Below, one piece after another: positions 1-9,247 of a stretch of 64,000 nucleotides of DNA. Location of the stretch: positions 124,001-188,000 of the forward strand of contig CAZRVN010000003.1 of the NCBI GenBank assembly GCA_964603595.1, given 5' to 3'. How positions within the stretch are numbered: position 1 is the stretch's first letter; each line of letters starts with the position of its first letter. The position numbers and the translations under genes are program-made. This DNA is from JAQVEM01 sp964603595. Its GTDB lineage: Bacteria > Actinomycetota > Humimicrobiia > Humimicrobiales > Humimicrobiaceae. Under the pieces are notes generated by a model. That model saw nothing but the letters and a program-made list of their open reading frames with translations, did not search any database and was not told where the DNA came from.

Positions 1-2
1 TC

Positions 3-551
3 CAGCATATTCTTCTTTCTATGGCATGCGAGAAACAGCTGGGTGACCCGACTGCGCTGGATGACCAGATTATTGCCATGACTCACCCGGATGGTGCCAA
101 TGCGCTAATTAATAAAATTGAAATTGATGCCCATTATACTTCGCCGCCATATATTTTTATGGAATTAGAAACTGAAGGTATTCACCAGGTACTGGATGCA
201 GAGGAAGACTGTTTTGAGGGACCTTTCACCTTCCTTGTAACCATAAGTACGGAAAAATTTAAGGAATCAAATCCTGAGCTTTTTACGGCAGTGGCAGATG
301 CACTGGATGAAGCAATTGTCTGGATAAACGAAAACCCTGATGAAGCTTCAGAGCTGCTGGCGGAAGGTATGGATATGGAAAAGGATGAAGTTTACAAACA
401 GCTTACATGGACAGGAGTAGAATTTTCTAAAAATCCGGAAGGGATGCTTGAGTTTCTAGATTTCATGAAGGAATCTGGATATGTAGCGAAAACGACAGAT
501 GATGTCTCCGAGCTTATCTGGGATAACCTTGATTACAAGGAAGCAAATTAA
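3..551 (+). CDS. ABC transporter substrate-binding protein, 5' truncated
   Basis: This is the C-terminal part of a periplasmic-type binding protein of the NMT1/SsuA/ThiY group, which delivers small organic ions (nitrate, sulfonate, taurine or pyrimidine precursors) to an ABC importer. The reading frame is open to the left window edge, so the ATG at 21 is internal and the true start is outside. The visible part has the HYTSPPY segment typical of the ligand cleft, followed by a helical tail rich in Asp and Glu. It lies 28 bases before the matching permease and 863 before the ATPase, which supports the family call. The substrate cannot be read from the sequence. Confidence 0.8.
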   Translation, partial: QHILLSMACEKQLGDPTALDDQIIAMTHPDGANALINKIEIDAHYTSPPYIFMELETEGIHQVLDAEEDCFEGPFTFLVTISTEKFKESNPELFTAVADALDEAIVWINENPDEASELLAEGMDMEKDEVYKQLTWTGVEFSKNPEGMLEFLDFMKESGYVAKTTDDVSELIWDNLDYKEAN

Positions 552-579
552 TATATAAGTAAAAGTAAAAAAGATAAAT

Positions 580-1413
580 ATGAAAGAAATAAATCCGGAT
601 TATAAAAACCATAGTAAAATACGGCTGGCATTATCCAGTAAAAATTTAAGGGAGCTATGGATAAAAATAGGATTTATAGTAGGTGTTATGATTATATGGG
701 AAGTAATTGCCCGTTTTGGCAGAGTTTCTTCTACACTGTTCCCACCGATATCTACTATTGGCATAGCCCTGTGGGATAATATTATAACAGGGGAGATTCT
801 GGAGCATCTTTTATATTCGCTTTACCTTATTTTTATAGGAATAGGCATAGGGATTGTGCTAACCTTTATCCTGACTGTGCTTTATATGATCTATAAACCA
901 TTTGCGAATATACTGGATATAGTTATATCTATTATGCACCCCCTGCCAGGAATTGCGCTGCTGCCTATTATTATGTTGATAGTCGGTCTGGGGGCTAAGG
1001 CCATAGTAATAGTAATTATACAGTCTGTAATATGGCCTGTTATGGTTAATTCAATTGCAGGATTCCGGTCTATACCAATTACCCAGGTAGAGTTGGGAAG
1101 AAATATCGGTATGTCTGAATTACGGCTGGTATGTTCCGTTATGATTCCAAATGCTTTTCCACATATTTTTGCAGGTTTAAAGATTGCATGGTCAAGGAGC
1201 TGGAGAGCACTTATTGGTGCAGAAATGATTTTCGGCGCCACCGGGCTGGTAGGAGGACTTGGCTGGTATATTTATAAAAAAAGATATTTTTTGGAAATAC
1301 CTGATGTTTTTGCGGGGCTTCTGGTAATCGTGGCTATTGGAATTATTGTAGAAGAAGTAGTAATGAAACAAATTGAAAAGAGGACCATAGTAAAATGGGG
1401 AGTAACTGTTTGA
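580..1413 (+). CDS. ABC transporter permease, SsuC/TauC type
   Basis: Inner-membrane permease of 277 residues, the usual length for the nitrate/sulfonate/taurine importer family. About six hydrophobic helices are visible from residue 30 on. The cytoplasmic coupling loop reads ELGRNIGMSELRL (residues about 170-182), the EAA-like motif that docks on the ATPase. It lies between the binding protein and the ATPase, with one base before the next start, so the three genes form one operon. It should move the ligand caught by the binding protein into the cell. Ligand identity is unknown. Confidence 0.88.
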   Translation: MKEINPDYKNHSKIRLALSSKNLRELWIKIGFIVGVMIIWEVIARFGRVSSTLFPPISTIGIALWDNIITGEILEHLLYSLYLIFIGIGIGIVLTFILTVLYMIYKPFANILDIVISIMHPLPGIALLPIIMLIVGLGAKAIVIVIIQSVIWPVMVNSIAGFRSIPITQVELGRNIGMSELRLVCSVMIPNAFPHIFAGLKIAWSRSWRALIGAEMIFGATGLVGGLGWYIYKKRYFLEIPDVFAGLLVIVAIGIIVEEVVMKQIEKRTIVKWGVTV

Positions 1414-1414
1414 A

Positions 1415-2179
1415 ATGCGTAAGGTTTTGGAAGTTGAAGGTTTAAATAAAAGCTTCAGGATGAATAAAAAGAATATTCATGTATTGAATAATATATCTTT
1501 GTCACTTATAAAAAGAGACTTTTTAACCGTACTGGGCCCTTCGGGATGCGGGAAATCAACTCTTATAAGATGTATCTGTTGTTTCGAAAAGATTGACGGC
1601 GGTGTAATTAAAGTTGATGGAATGCTGGTAACCAGGCCCGGACCTGACCGGCTAATGGTTTTTCAGGAGTTTAATCAGCTTTTTCACTGGAAAACTGTCT
1701 GGGAGAATATTATTTATCCGCTTAATTTGAATCACAGGAATAAAACAAAAAAAGAAAGAGAAGAGATTGCCAGTAAATTTCTGGAGATGGTTAATTTAAA
1801 GGATTTTAAAAATGCTTATCCCAGGCAGCTCTCCGGAGGAATGTGCCAGAGGGTTGCCATTGCAAGGGCTCTTGCAATCGGGCCTAAGATTCTGCTGATG
1901 GATGAACCGTTCGGCGCACTGGATGCCCAGACAAGGAGCATTCTGCAGAAAGAACTGATGGATATATGGAATAAGACAGATATAACAATTATATTTATTA
2001 CCCATAATATCCAGGAATCTATCCTTCTGGGAAATAAGATAATGGTACTTTCGCGGATTCCTGCGGCTATCAAGGTATTGGTTGATAATACCATACCATT
2101 TCCAAGAATGCCGGAAACCCCTGAATTTATGGATTTATGGAAGGAGCTTTATTCTACACTGGATGTTAAGAGATTTTAA
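1415..2179 (+). CDS. ABC transporter ATP-binding protein, SsuB/TauB type
   Basis: The ATPase (254 residues) that powers the importer encoded just upstream. Walker A is GPSGCGKST at residues 41-49, the signature is LSGGMCQRV near 140, Walker B is ILLMDEPFGALD, and the switch His lies in ITHN. FQEFNQL forms the Q loop. A GGGGAG ribosome site lies inside the end of the permease gene and only one base separates the two genes. The C-terminus is short, with no regulatory domain. The order of binding protein, permease and ATPase is typical of nitrate/sulfonate/taurine systems. Confidence 0.9.
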   Translation: MRKVLEVEGLNKSFRMNKKNIHVLNNISLSLIKRDFLTVLGPSGCGKSTLIRCICCFEKIDGGVIKVDGMLVTRPGPDRLMVFQEFNQLFHWKTVWENIIYPLNLNHRNKTKKEREEIASKFLEMVNLKDFKNAYPRQLSGGMCQRVAIARALAIGPKILLMDEPFGALDAQTRSILQKELMDIWNKTDITIIFITHNIQESILLGNKIMVLSRIPAAIKVLVDNTIPFPRMPETPEFMDLWKELYSTLDVKRF

Positions 2180-2278
2180 TTAATATGGATTAATTTATAA
2201 AAATTATTATTTGATAAGCAATATGTCTTTAAAGATAAATTAAATATAAGTCTTTTGGTTGGGAGTCAAGAGAATAGA

Positions 2279-3220
2279 ATGTGTGATTTAAGTATTATTG
2301 TTCCTGTTTATAATTCAGAAAAAACAATAGGTGAAGTTGCCAGGCAGATTAAGAAAGCGCTGGATAGTAAGCTTGAATTTGAATTAATAATGGTAAATGA
2401 TGGAAGTGCTGATTCCAGCTATAGAAAATGCAGAGAGCTTTTAGAATCAAATAATTTTATAAAATTTATAGATCTTTCCAAGAATTTTGGTCAGCACAAT
2501 GCCATACTTGCAGGCCTTGGCTTTGCCAGGGGGGAATTTATAGCTGTTATGGATGATGACCTCCAGTCTCCTCCTGATAAAATATGGAAGTTAATAAATA
2601 AAATAAGGGAGGGGTATGATGTTGTCTATGCTAATTACATTTACAAAAAACACAATCCGTTGAGGAACCTCGGAAGTAAAATTAATGGCCTGATGGAAAC
2701 AATTTTGCTTAAAAAACCAAAGGGTATAAAAACTTCCAGTTATTTTATAATAAGGAAATATATAGCAAAAGAGGTAATTAAATATAAGGGTCCTTATCCC
2801 TATTTGGCCGGGTTGATTTTAAGGATTACAAATAATATAGGGATTGTTAATGTCGATCATAAAGAAAGACCATACGGAAAGTCTAATTACAGTTTTATAA
2901 AGCTATTAAAATTATGGGTCAACGGGTTTACTAATTTTTCTGTAAAACCACTGAGGATAGCATTGTTTATGGGCATGTTCCTGGCTTTTGCTGGATTTGC
3001 ATTATCTATCTTTTTTATAATAAGGAAGTTTATGAATCCAGAAATAGCAATTGGTTGGACTTCAATTATTGTAGCGGTATTTTTATTTTCCGGGATTCAA
3101 TTAATCTCGGTAGGTTTGATTGGGGAATATGTGGGAAGGAGTTTTTTGTCCCTAAACAAGCAGCCGCAGTATGTGATTAAAGAAAAATATAACGTAGAAG
3201 AGCAAAAAAAAATTAAATAA
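2279..3220 (+). CDS. Polyprenyl-phosphate glycosyltransferase (GT2, ArnC/DPM1-like)
   Basis: Membrane-anchored GT-A glycosyltransferase of 313 residues, expected to move a sugar from a nucleotide donor onto undecaprenyl phosphate at the cytoplasmic face. It starts with SIIVPVYNSE, has VNDGS, and carries the metal-binding Asp cluster MDDDLQSP (Asp92-94). The motif SKNFGQHNA is typical of the ArnC/DPM1/GtrB branch. Two C-terminal hydrophobic helices (about 225-295) match that branch. An upstream in-frame TTG (2255) is possible, but ATG 2279 begins right before the fold and has purine-rich sequence in front. The next gene is a large membrane protein that could use the lipid-linked sugar. The sugar is unknown. 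Confidence 0.85.
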   Translation: MCDLSIIVPVYNSEKTIGEVARQIKKALDSKLEFELIMVNDGSADSSYRKCRELLESNNFIKFIDLSKNFGQHNAILAGLGFARGEFIAVMDDDLQSPPDKIWKLINKIREGYDVVYANYIYKKHNPLRNLGSKINGLMETILLKKPKGIKTSSYFIIRKYIAKEVIKYKGPYPYLAGLILRITNNIGIVNVDHKERPYGKSNYSFIKLLKLWVNGFTNFSVKPLRIALFMGMFLAFAGFALSIFFIIRKFMNPEIAIGWTSIIVAVFLFSGIQLISVGLIGEYVGRSFLSLNKQPQYVIKEKYNVEEQKKIK

Positions 3221-3301
3221 TAGAGATAAAATAGATGGAAATCTTCACCCTAATATGATTTTTAAATGTCTATAAGAATTATAATTACATAAGCTATAAT
3301 T

Positions 3302-5005
3302 ATGACATCTACCAAAAATGATAGTTTAAAGCCAGAGAATACTGGTAAAAAACTATCAAATTTTTTTTCAAAACCAATTTATGTCTTTATCATATCTATA
3401 ATTATTAATTCGTTATTATTTGCTTTATTTTTTTGTTTTGTTACGCCAAGGTTCCGGACTAATGATGATATTGCTATGATGGAATTTGCATCGGGCAGGA
3501 TAAGCGGGCAACCCGGTGAATACCTGATTTATATCAATATTATAATAGGGAAATTACTTTCGTTTTTGTATTTGAGCTTTCCGGAGATTAACTGGTATCC
3601 GGTACTTTTTTATTTTATTCATTTTTTATCAATGACAGTTATATTTTATTGCCTGCTGCTAAAGAAAAAAAATATTTACGCTGTCCCAATTTATCTTTTA
3701 TTATTTTGCTTTTTAGAACTATACATGCTTGCGAATCTGCATTTTACAACAACAGCTTTCATTGCAGGACTGGCAGGTATTATCCTATTTTTTAAATATA
3801 TTGATACAAAAGGGGCAAAATTTTACACTGCAATAGCAGGAAGTATCTTACTGCTGGCAGTTTCCGGGCTTATTAGAAAAAATGTATTCTATCTGGTGCT
3901 GGGGCTGTCTGCAGGGATGCTTGCATTAAAGTTTATAAAGAGGAAATCCTGGAAAATACCGGCGATACTGGTAATTATGCTGCTGGTGTTTGGCTTATTT
4001 AATTTAATTAATGATTATTATTACCAGAAAGACGAGGACTGGAGTTTTTACCAGGAATATAATAAGTATATTGGAAAAATTTGCGGTTACCCTGATTTTA
4101 ATTACAGTGACAGAAATAGCAACGTCTATAATAGCGTGGGCTGGAGCAAAAATGATGTTAGTATGCTCAGGTCATGGTTTTTTTGTGACCTTGAGCTGTA
4201 TTCTATGGAGAAGCTTGATTATGTAGTATCCAATATTAAGGTAGACAGGGGGGCAGGAGAGGTCTTTGGAATCCTCGGAAGAGAATTTGCTAAATTAGAT
4301 ATAAAAGTTAAGTGGTTTACCGGTTTTTTTCTGGCCATTGCCCTTTTGCTATCCGACAGAAAAAAGAATAAATATATTTTTTCAGTAATATTTTGTTCTT
4401 TTATAATGTCAGTTTATCTTTCTTATACGGGAAGACTTACGGACTGGGTTTTTTCTCCAATATTCATTTTTAATTGTGTTATAGCTGCTTTTTTTATTTG
4501 TAATGAAAATGCAGACAGGAGTTTTAAAGTATTAAACAAAACAATTTTCCGGTTAATAGTGCTGGCAATATGCCTGGTGCTTGTCATCTTTACATTTATA
4601 TCAGTATCAAAATACAGCAAAATAAATGAGGTAAAGCAGCAGCAACTGGAGCAGGTAATTGAGAAATTAAAAGGAGAAGACGACAGGATATATGTGAGCT
4701 GGGGAGCTACAGGCCTCCGTGATAAAGTTATATTTTTCTCTACTGATGAGTTAAAGAATTATCCTGGTACGATACAGCTTGGCTGGAGGGTTCATACTCC
4801 TTATTACAACAGTACACTGGAAGGATATTCCGTTGATAACATATATACAGCAATCGTTGAAAGGGATGATATCTTTATGATTTGCAGAGAAGGCGGGGTT
4901 AATATATTTAGTACTTTTATGTCCGAGCATTACGATAGAACTGTATCGGCTTCTCTTGTTTATGAAGTGGAGGACTTTCCGGTAAATGTGTATAAATTTA
5001 AATGA
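3302..5005 (+). CDS. Multi-spanning membrane protein, GT-C-like
   Basis: A 567-residue protein with about ten hydrophobic helices (residues 25-430) and a soluble C-terminal domain of some 130 residues. I do not recognise a named family. After the first helix comes the acidic motif RTNDDIAMM (Asp55-Asp56), the position where GT-C glycosyltransferases that use polyprenyl-phosphate sugars carry catalytic acids. With the ArnC-like enzyme just upstream, a role in adding that sugar to an acceptor outside the membrane is a fair inference. The start has no clear ribosome site: the sequence before the ATG is AT-rich. It overlaps the next gene by 20 bases. Confidence 0.6.
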   Translation: MTSTKNDSLKPENTGKKLSNFFSKPIYVFIISIIINSLLFALFFCFVTPRFRTNDDIAMMEFASGRISGQPGEYLIYINIIIGKLLSFLYLSFPEINWYPVLFYFIHFLSMTVIFYCLLLKKKNIYAVPIYLLLFCFLELYMLANLHFTTTAFIAGLAGIILFFKYIDTKGAKFYTAIAGSILLLAVSGLIRKNVFYLVLGLSAGMLALKFIKRKSWKIPAILVIMLLVFGLFNLINDYYYQKDEDWSFYQEYNKYIGKICGYPDFNYSDRNSNVYNSVGWSKNDVSMLRSWFFCDLELYSMEKLDYVVSNIKVDRGAGEVFGILGREFAKLDIKVKWFTGFFLAIALLLSDRKKNKYIFSVIFCSFIMSVYLSYTGRLTDWVFSPIFIFNCVIAAFFICNENADRSFKVLNKTIFRLIVLAICLVLVIFTFISVSKYSKINEVKQQQLEQVIEKLKGEDDRIYVSWGATGLRDKVIFFSTDELKNYPGTIQLGWRVHTPYYNSTLEGYSVDNIYTAIVERDDIFMICREGGVNIFSTFMSEHYDRTVSASLVYEVEDFPVNVYKFK

Positions 5006-6335
5006 AACAGCAGCGGATTTCATGCATATTTTTAAAAAAGAAATGAATAAAAAGGATAATATTATAAGAAATATAAGAAAAAATTTTATAGGCAGGAAGT
5101 TAAAAATATCTGCTATATTTTTATTTTTTGCTTTGCTGGTTGCTTCAATTGTTCTAAAGAATTTTTTAAATGTTGAAGCCTATTATTACCCGGCTTTTTT
5201 TGTTATTTTAATCTTTTTTTTATACCTCTGTTTTGAATTCGGATATAAAATATTTATATGGTTTTCCCTTATTTTAATGTTACTGGTTTTTCTTTTTATT
5301 TTAATTGATGAAAATCCTCTGTCAGAATTATCCGGGATATATGCTTATATTTTCCTGGGCTTAGGGGTGGCCGGTCTTCTTTTAGACTATGTAAGGGAAA
5401 AAGTTAAAAAAAATAGTCTTCATTTTAAGAATTATAAATTAATTTTATTATTTATTTTAATACTGGTAGTAATATCCCCATTTATTTTATATAGAAGTTA
5501 TCTGCCCCATCTACCGGGTATTATTAAAAATATAAGTTACTATTATAAAAGGGATAGTATAAAGTTAGATGGCATTGAATTATCGGAGAATATAATAATT
5601 AATGTAGAGTATCCTGAAAAAGATGTGATACATAAAGGGATAGCTAGAATTTCCGGATGGGCGGTCGGGGGCAATTCATCGGACGGTCCCGGTATAGATG
5701 AAATTGAAGTTTTTATTGATGGCAAGCCCGGTATAGGAAAGCGTATTAATTTAGATTCTATCACTATAGAAGAGGGCCCGCCGGCTCGTGAGCTGGTAGA
5801 AAAATTTTACAGTGGTTGCTATGGCAGTAGTCCTGATGAAGAGACACTGGATTACTGGGTTGCAGAAATAGAATCAGGCAATGCCTCTTTTGATGATATG
5901 TTTAAAGATTTTATTTTAGATGAGGAATTTAAAAATAAAAATTTAAGTGATGAGGAATACGTAAATTTGCTGTACGGGTTACTGCTGAATAGAGAAGCTG
6001 ATAAAAATGGTCTCAATTACTGGCTAAATGAATTGAATGAAGAGAAGGATAGGGATATCATATTATATGATTTCTTGAATTCATTTGAGTATAGGGGTTT
6101 ATGCAGGAGATATTATAATGATATATCTGAATATCTTGTTTATGCGAACACAGGCATTAATTTAAAAAAGGAAGATATCGGCGATGAGTATGGAGAACAA
6201 TTTGAAATGAGCGGGTTTAATTTCCTGTTTGATAGCAGGGAATTTAAAAATGGAAAGCATACCCTGTATATCTATGCACATTCCCCTGAGTTTGGGTGGG
6301 ATTATGAGATGGTGGAGATAAATATCGAAAATTAA
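4986..6335 (+). CDS. Membrane protein with Ig-like domain interrupted by DUF4214
   Basis: 449 residues. About five N-terminal hydrophobic helices (35-180) are followed by an extracytoplasmic part. That part opens like an Ig-like domain (from about 202, with ISGWAVG and IDEIEVFIDG), is broken by a DUF4214 region (about 265-370, two rounds of an F/LY-gLL-nReaD-GLnYW pattern), and then resumes the Ig-like fold (DIGDEYGEQFEMSGFNF to the end). DUF4214 is a domain of unknown function found in surface proteins. The ATG at 4986 has GGAGG 12 bases upstream, inside the previous gene, which favours it over ATG 5022 or 5043. No catalytic motif is visible, so a scaffold or glycan-binding role is only a guess. 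Confidence 0.6.
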   Translation: MCINLNETAADFMHIFKKEMNKKDNIIRNIRKNFIGRKLKISAIFLFFALLVASIVLKNFLNVEAYYYPAFFVILIFFLYLCFEFGYKIFIWFSLILMLLVFLFILIDENPLSELSGIYAYIFLGLGVAGLLLDYVREKVKKNSLHFKNYKLILLFILILVVISPFILYRSYLPHLPGIIKNISYYYKRDSIKLDGIELSENIIINVEYPEKDVIHKGIARISGWAVGGNSSDGPGIDEIEVFIDGKPGIGKRINLDSITIEEGPPARELVEKFYSGCYGSSPDEETLDYWVAEIESGNASFDDMFKDFILDEEFKNKNLSDEEYVNLLYGLLLNREADKNGLNYWLNELNEEKDRDIILYDFLNSFEYRGLCRRYYNDISEYLVYANTGINLKKEDIGDEYGEQFEMSGFNFLFDSREFKNGKHTLYIYAHSPEFGWDYEMVEINIEN

Positions 6336-6348
6336 ATTAAAGGTGAAT

Positions 6349-7221
6349 ATGAATAAGAAGATTATTGATAAAAAAATATTCAGGTGTCCTGCCTGCGGGG
6401 ACGAAAACTTATTATTTGAAAAAAGCATAATAAAATGTGGTAAATGTGGTGCTTTTTATAAATTTAATAGCGGCAGATACTTTTTTGTAGATGGAGCCGT
6501 CTTACCTGATGATTTCGTTGATAAACTTAAATACAGATTTAAAAAATTCAGTGTTTTTTACACTTTTCTGATAAGAGTTATAAGTCCAGTTTTTACAGGT
6601 AACCAGCTGGTTAGATTCGTTAAAGCTTACGTTACCGGGAGGGCTGGCACATTCCTTAATCTTGGCAGCGGGAACAGGTTGCTTTCACCTGAAATAATAA
6701 ATGTTGATATCTTCCCTTATAATAATGTCGATATCGTCGCAGATATCCAGAAGCTTCCTGTAGCAGATGAAAAAATCGATACTGTCATATGTTCTGCAGT
6801 TCTTGAACATGTAAAAAATCCTTATAGCGTGGTAAATGAAATTTACAGGGTATTGAAAGAAGGTGGCCGGACGTATTGTTATATGCCGTTTATATGCGGA
6901 TTCCATGCAAGCCCGGATGACTATACAAGATTAACATATGAGGGCATGAAAGTTTTATTTAAGGACTTTAAGATTATTGAACTGGGAGTTGGCGGAGGTC
7001 CTACAAGTGGATTATTGTGGGTGCTTCAGGAGTGGCTTGCAACATTGCTGTCTTTTGGATTAAAAAAGCTTCATTTCGTATTTTATGTTTTTTTTATGTT
7101 AATAACCTTTCCATTAAAGTACTTTGATATTATTCTTTCAAAGTTTCCAACGGCAAGAAACATTGCCAGCGGGTTTTATATAATTGCAAGAAAAAAGAAG
7201 AAGGTTGGTAATAATATATGA
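6349..7221 (+). CDS. Class I SAM methyltransferase with N-terminal zinc ribbon
   Basis: The protein begins with a Trm112-like zinc ribbon (CPAC near residue 15 and CGKC near residue 34). A Rossmann methyltransferase core follows, with motif I NLGSGNRLLS and the post-motif CSAVLEHVKNPYSVVNEIYRVLKEGG. The C-terminus has a hydrophobic stretch, so it may sit at the membrane. ATG 6349 is preferred over GTG 6343 because AAAGG lies six bases before it. Methyltransferases of this kind in glycan loci often methylate sugars or cap chains. The target here is unknown. Confidence 0.8.
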   Translation: MNKKIIDKKIFRCPACGDENLLFEKSIIKCGKCGAFYKFNSGRYFFVDGAVLPDDFVDKLKYRFKKFSVFYTFLIRVISPVFTGNQLVRFVKAYVTGRAGTFLNLGSGNRLLSPEIINVDIFPYNNVDIVADIQKLPVADEKIDTVICSAVLEHVKNPYSVVNEIYRVLKEGGRTYCYMPFICGFHASPDDYTRLTYEGMKVLFKDFKIIELGVGGGPTSGLLWVLQEWLATLLSFGLKKLHFVFYVFFMLITFPLKYFDIILSKFPTARNIASGFYIIARKKKKVGNNI

Positions 7222-7301
7222 AAAATTTTTATATATCTGTCAGGAATTAATAAGGACTAGTTTTTTATAATTAATTTAAGCTCGTTATAGCAGGTATTAA
7301 A

Positions 7302-8009
7302 ATGAAAAATATATACAGTAAAAGTTTTTTTGAAAGTAACACTGCATGGAAACTGGTTAAGAAATACGAAGTAGATAAATTAATAAGATATTCAATAGAC
7401 GACCGGAATGTGATGGAGATAGGACTTGGAAACGGCTTTACGACAGAATTATTATCAGATCATTTTCAAAAGGTTATTGCTGTTGATATCTCAGGAGGAG
7501 TGATTGAATATGTAAAGAAAAAATTGGTTACAAGAAAGAATATTGTATATATAAATAGTCCTATTGATAAACTGGATTTTAATTTTACGGTTTATAATTT
7601 TTATTTGGGGCACATTTTAGAGCACCTGGAATTTCCAGTAAAGTTATTGCTCAATATAAAAAAAATAATAAAAAGCGAAACTATAGGTTATATATCTGTA
7701 CCAAATAGTAATTCAATACACAGACAAATAGGGGTGGAGATGGGACTGCTTGAGAGCGTGAATACCCTGAATGAAAATGATATAAAATTTGGGCACAGGA
7801 GATTATACAATTTGAAAAAAATTAAAAATCATATAAAAAAAGCGGGATTTAATATATTAAAGATTGGCGGTTGTTTTTTAAAGACGATGACTTATGAACA
7901 GATCAACAGGTTTTGCAGTGAAGAGCTTATAAAAGGGTTCATAGAGATAGCCGATAAGTACCCGGAAATAAGTGGAGATATTTATGCAATTGTTAAAAAA
8001 GGTAATTAA
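7302..8009 (+). CDS. Class I SAM-dependent methyltransferase
   Basis: A 235-residue single-domain methyltransferase. The SAM-binding loop is MEIGLGNGFTTELL (residues about 42-55), with VIAVDIS as the acidic motif II strand and LGHILEHLEFPVKLL as the post-I segment. The late segment with FGHRRLYNLKKIKNHIKKAGF resembles other sugar-locus enzymes of the methyltransferase type 11/23 group. The end overlaps the start of the ATP-grasp gene by 26 bases, suggesting translational coupling and a joint task. No substrate can be assigned. Confidence 0.78.
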   Translation: MKNIYSKSFFESNTAWKLVKKYEVDKLIRYSIDDRNVMEIGLGNGFTTELLSDHFQKVIAVDISGGVIEYVKKKLVTRKNIVYINSPIDKLDFNFTVYNFYLGHILEHLEFPVKLLLNIKKIIKSETIGYISVPNSNSIHRQIGVEMGLLESVNTLNENDIKFGHRRLYNLKKIKNHIKKAGFNILKIGGCFLKTMTYEQINRFCSEELIKGFIEIADKYPEISGDIYAIVKKGN

Positions 8010-9192
8010 TTCTTATACAGGTAAAATTCTAATTTTAGGTGCAGGAGTTTACCAGATCCCTTTAATAAAAAAAGCAAAGGAAATGGGGCTGAAAACAATT
8101 GTTGTAAGTTGCAGGGGTAATTACCCAGGATTTAATATAGCAGATAAGAATTATTATGTAGATACGACCAGTTCTGAGGAGGTACTTGATATTGCCAGAA
8201 AAGAGCATATTAGTGGAATATGTACAACGGGCTCAGATGTGCCTATGGTGACACTGGGGAAAGTTGCTGATGAATTAAAACTGGTGGGTATTACTGAAAA
8301 ATCGGGGATTTTAAGTACCAATAAAGTAAGAATGAAGGAAAGATTTAAAAAATATAATGTGAGAGCGGCTAATTTTATGAAGGCAAGCAGTGCCAGAAAC
8401 ACTAAAGAAGCAGTTAATGTTTTTAAACTGCCTGTAGTTTTTAAAGTCGTGGATAGCTCCGGCAGCAGGGGGGTATTTATTGTCAGTAAAATTAAAGAGA
8501 TAGATAATATAATTAAGGCAGCGCGTTCCGAAACAAAGAAAAATTATTTCATTGTTGAGGAGTTTCTGGAAGGTAGGGAGTTTGGAGCGCAGGCACTTGT
8601 TTATAATAATGAGGTCAAGTTTATTCTCCCTCATGGTGATTTTGTTTTCAAGGCAAATACGAATATTCCTGTGGGCCATTTTGTACCGATTAAATTGAAA
8701 AAAAATATTGTTAGAGATTTATATACACAATTAAAAAGGTCGATAAGGTCATTAGAGCTAAATAATTGCGCAATTAATGCAGACTTTATTTTAAAGGATA
8801 ATAAAGTCTTCGTCCTGGAAATTGGAGCAAGGGCAGGAGCAACCTGCCTTTCAGAACTGGTTTCTATTTATTTTGGCTTTAATTATTACCAGTTGATTAT
8901 AAATATGGCTCTGGGTAAAGAACCTGATTTTCGTTTTAGGAGAAAGCTGCCAAATGCAAGCATGCTTCTTTTTTCTAATAAGTCTGGGAATATCAGGAAG
9001 ATAATAGATAAAAATATACCTGATGAAGATATAGTCGAGATTAAGTTTGATTATGGTGTGGGGGACAGGGTTAAAAAGTTTAGGGTCGGGTCAGATAGGA
9101 TAGGGCATATAATTGTTAAGGGGAATACTTTAAAAGATGCCTTAAATTTACTGAGAAAAGTTAGAAAAAATATTTTCATTCAAGTTGAATGA
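7984..9192 (+). CDS. ATP-grasp ligase, CarB/PylC-like
   Basis: An ATP-grasp enzyme of about 402 residues. These join a carboxylate to an amine or similar nucleophile through an acyl phosphate. The N-terminal Rossmann-like part has KILILGAGVYQ. The grasp core has KVVDSSGSRGVFIV (nucleotide loop), VEEFLEGREFGAQALV, and the metal-binding end NKVFVLEIGARAG. ATG 7984 has GGAG six bases before it and is preferred over the GTG at 7972. It overlaps the methyltransferase gene before it and lies 55 bases before a sugar aminotransferase. It may therefore acylate the amino group of a 4-amino sugar; this is inference from neighbourhood only. Confidence 0.78.
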   Translation: MQLLKKVINSYTGKILILGAGVYQIPLIKKAKEMGLKTIVVSCRGNYPGFNIADKNYYVDTTSSEEVLDIARKEHISGICTTGSDVPMVTLGKVADELKLVGITEKSGILSTNKVRMKERFKKYNVRAANFMKASSARNTKEAVNVFKLPVVFKVVDSSGSRGVFIVSKIKEIDNIIKAARSETKKNYFIVEEFLEGREFGAQALVYNNEVKFILPHGDFVFKANTNIPVGHFVPIKLKKNIVRDLYTQLKRSIRSLELNNCAINADFILKDNKVFVLEIGARAGATCLSELVSIYFGFNYYQLIINMALGKEPDFRFRRKLPNASMLLFSNKSGNIRKIIDKNIPDEDIVEIKFDYGVGDRVKKFRVGSDRIGHIIVKGNTLKDALNLLRKVRKNIFIQVE

Positions 9193-9247
9193 TTTTTGGT
9201 TGAAAAGCGAATTTTATAGAAATTCATTAAAGAAAGAGATTTTTAGT

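Noticed and set aside
891..1241. Minus-strand frame inside the ABC permease gene
   Set aside because: It is a shadow of a strongly recognisable permease, has no domain match of its own and no spacing consistent with a gene. Many other antisense frames (for example 37707-38117, 54348-54587, 59070-58753) were dropped for the same reason.
3295..3300. TATAAT just before the ATG at 3302
   Set aside because: It lies one base from the start codon, which would require a leaderless transcript starting inside the gene, and there is no -35. AT-rich chance match.
7984..8009. Overlap of methyltransferase and ATP-grasp genes as a frameshifted fusion
   Set aside because: Both proteins are complete families with proper ends, and the ATP-grasp start has its own GGAG site. 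The overlap fits translational coupling.
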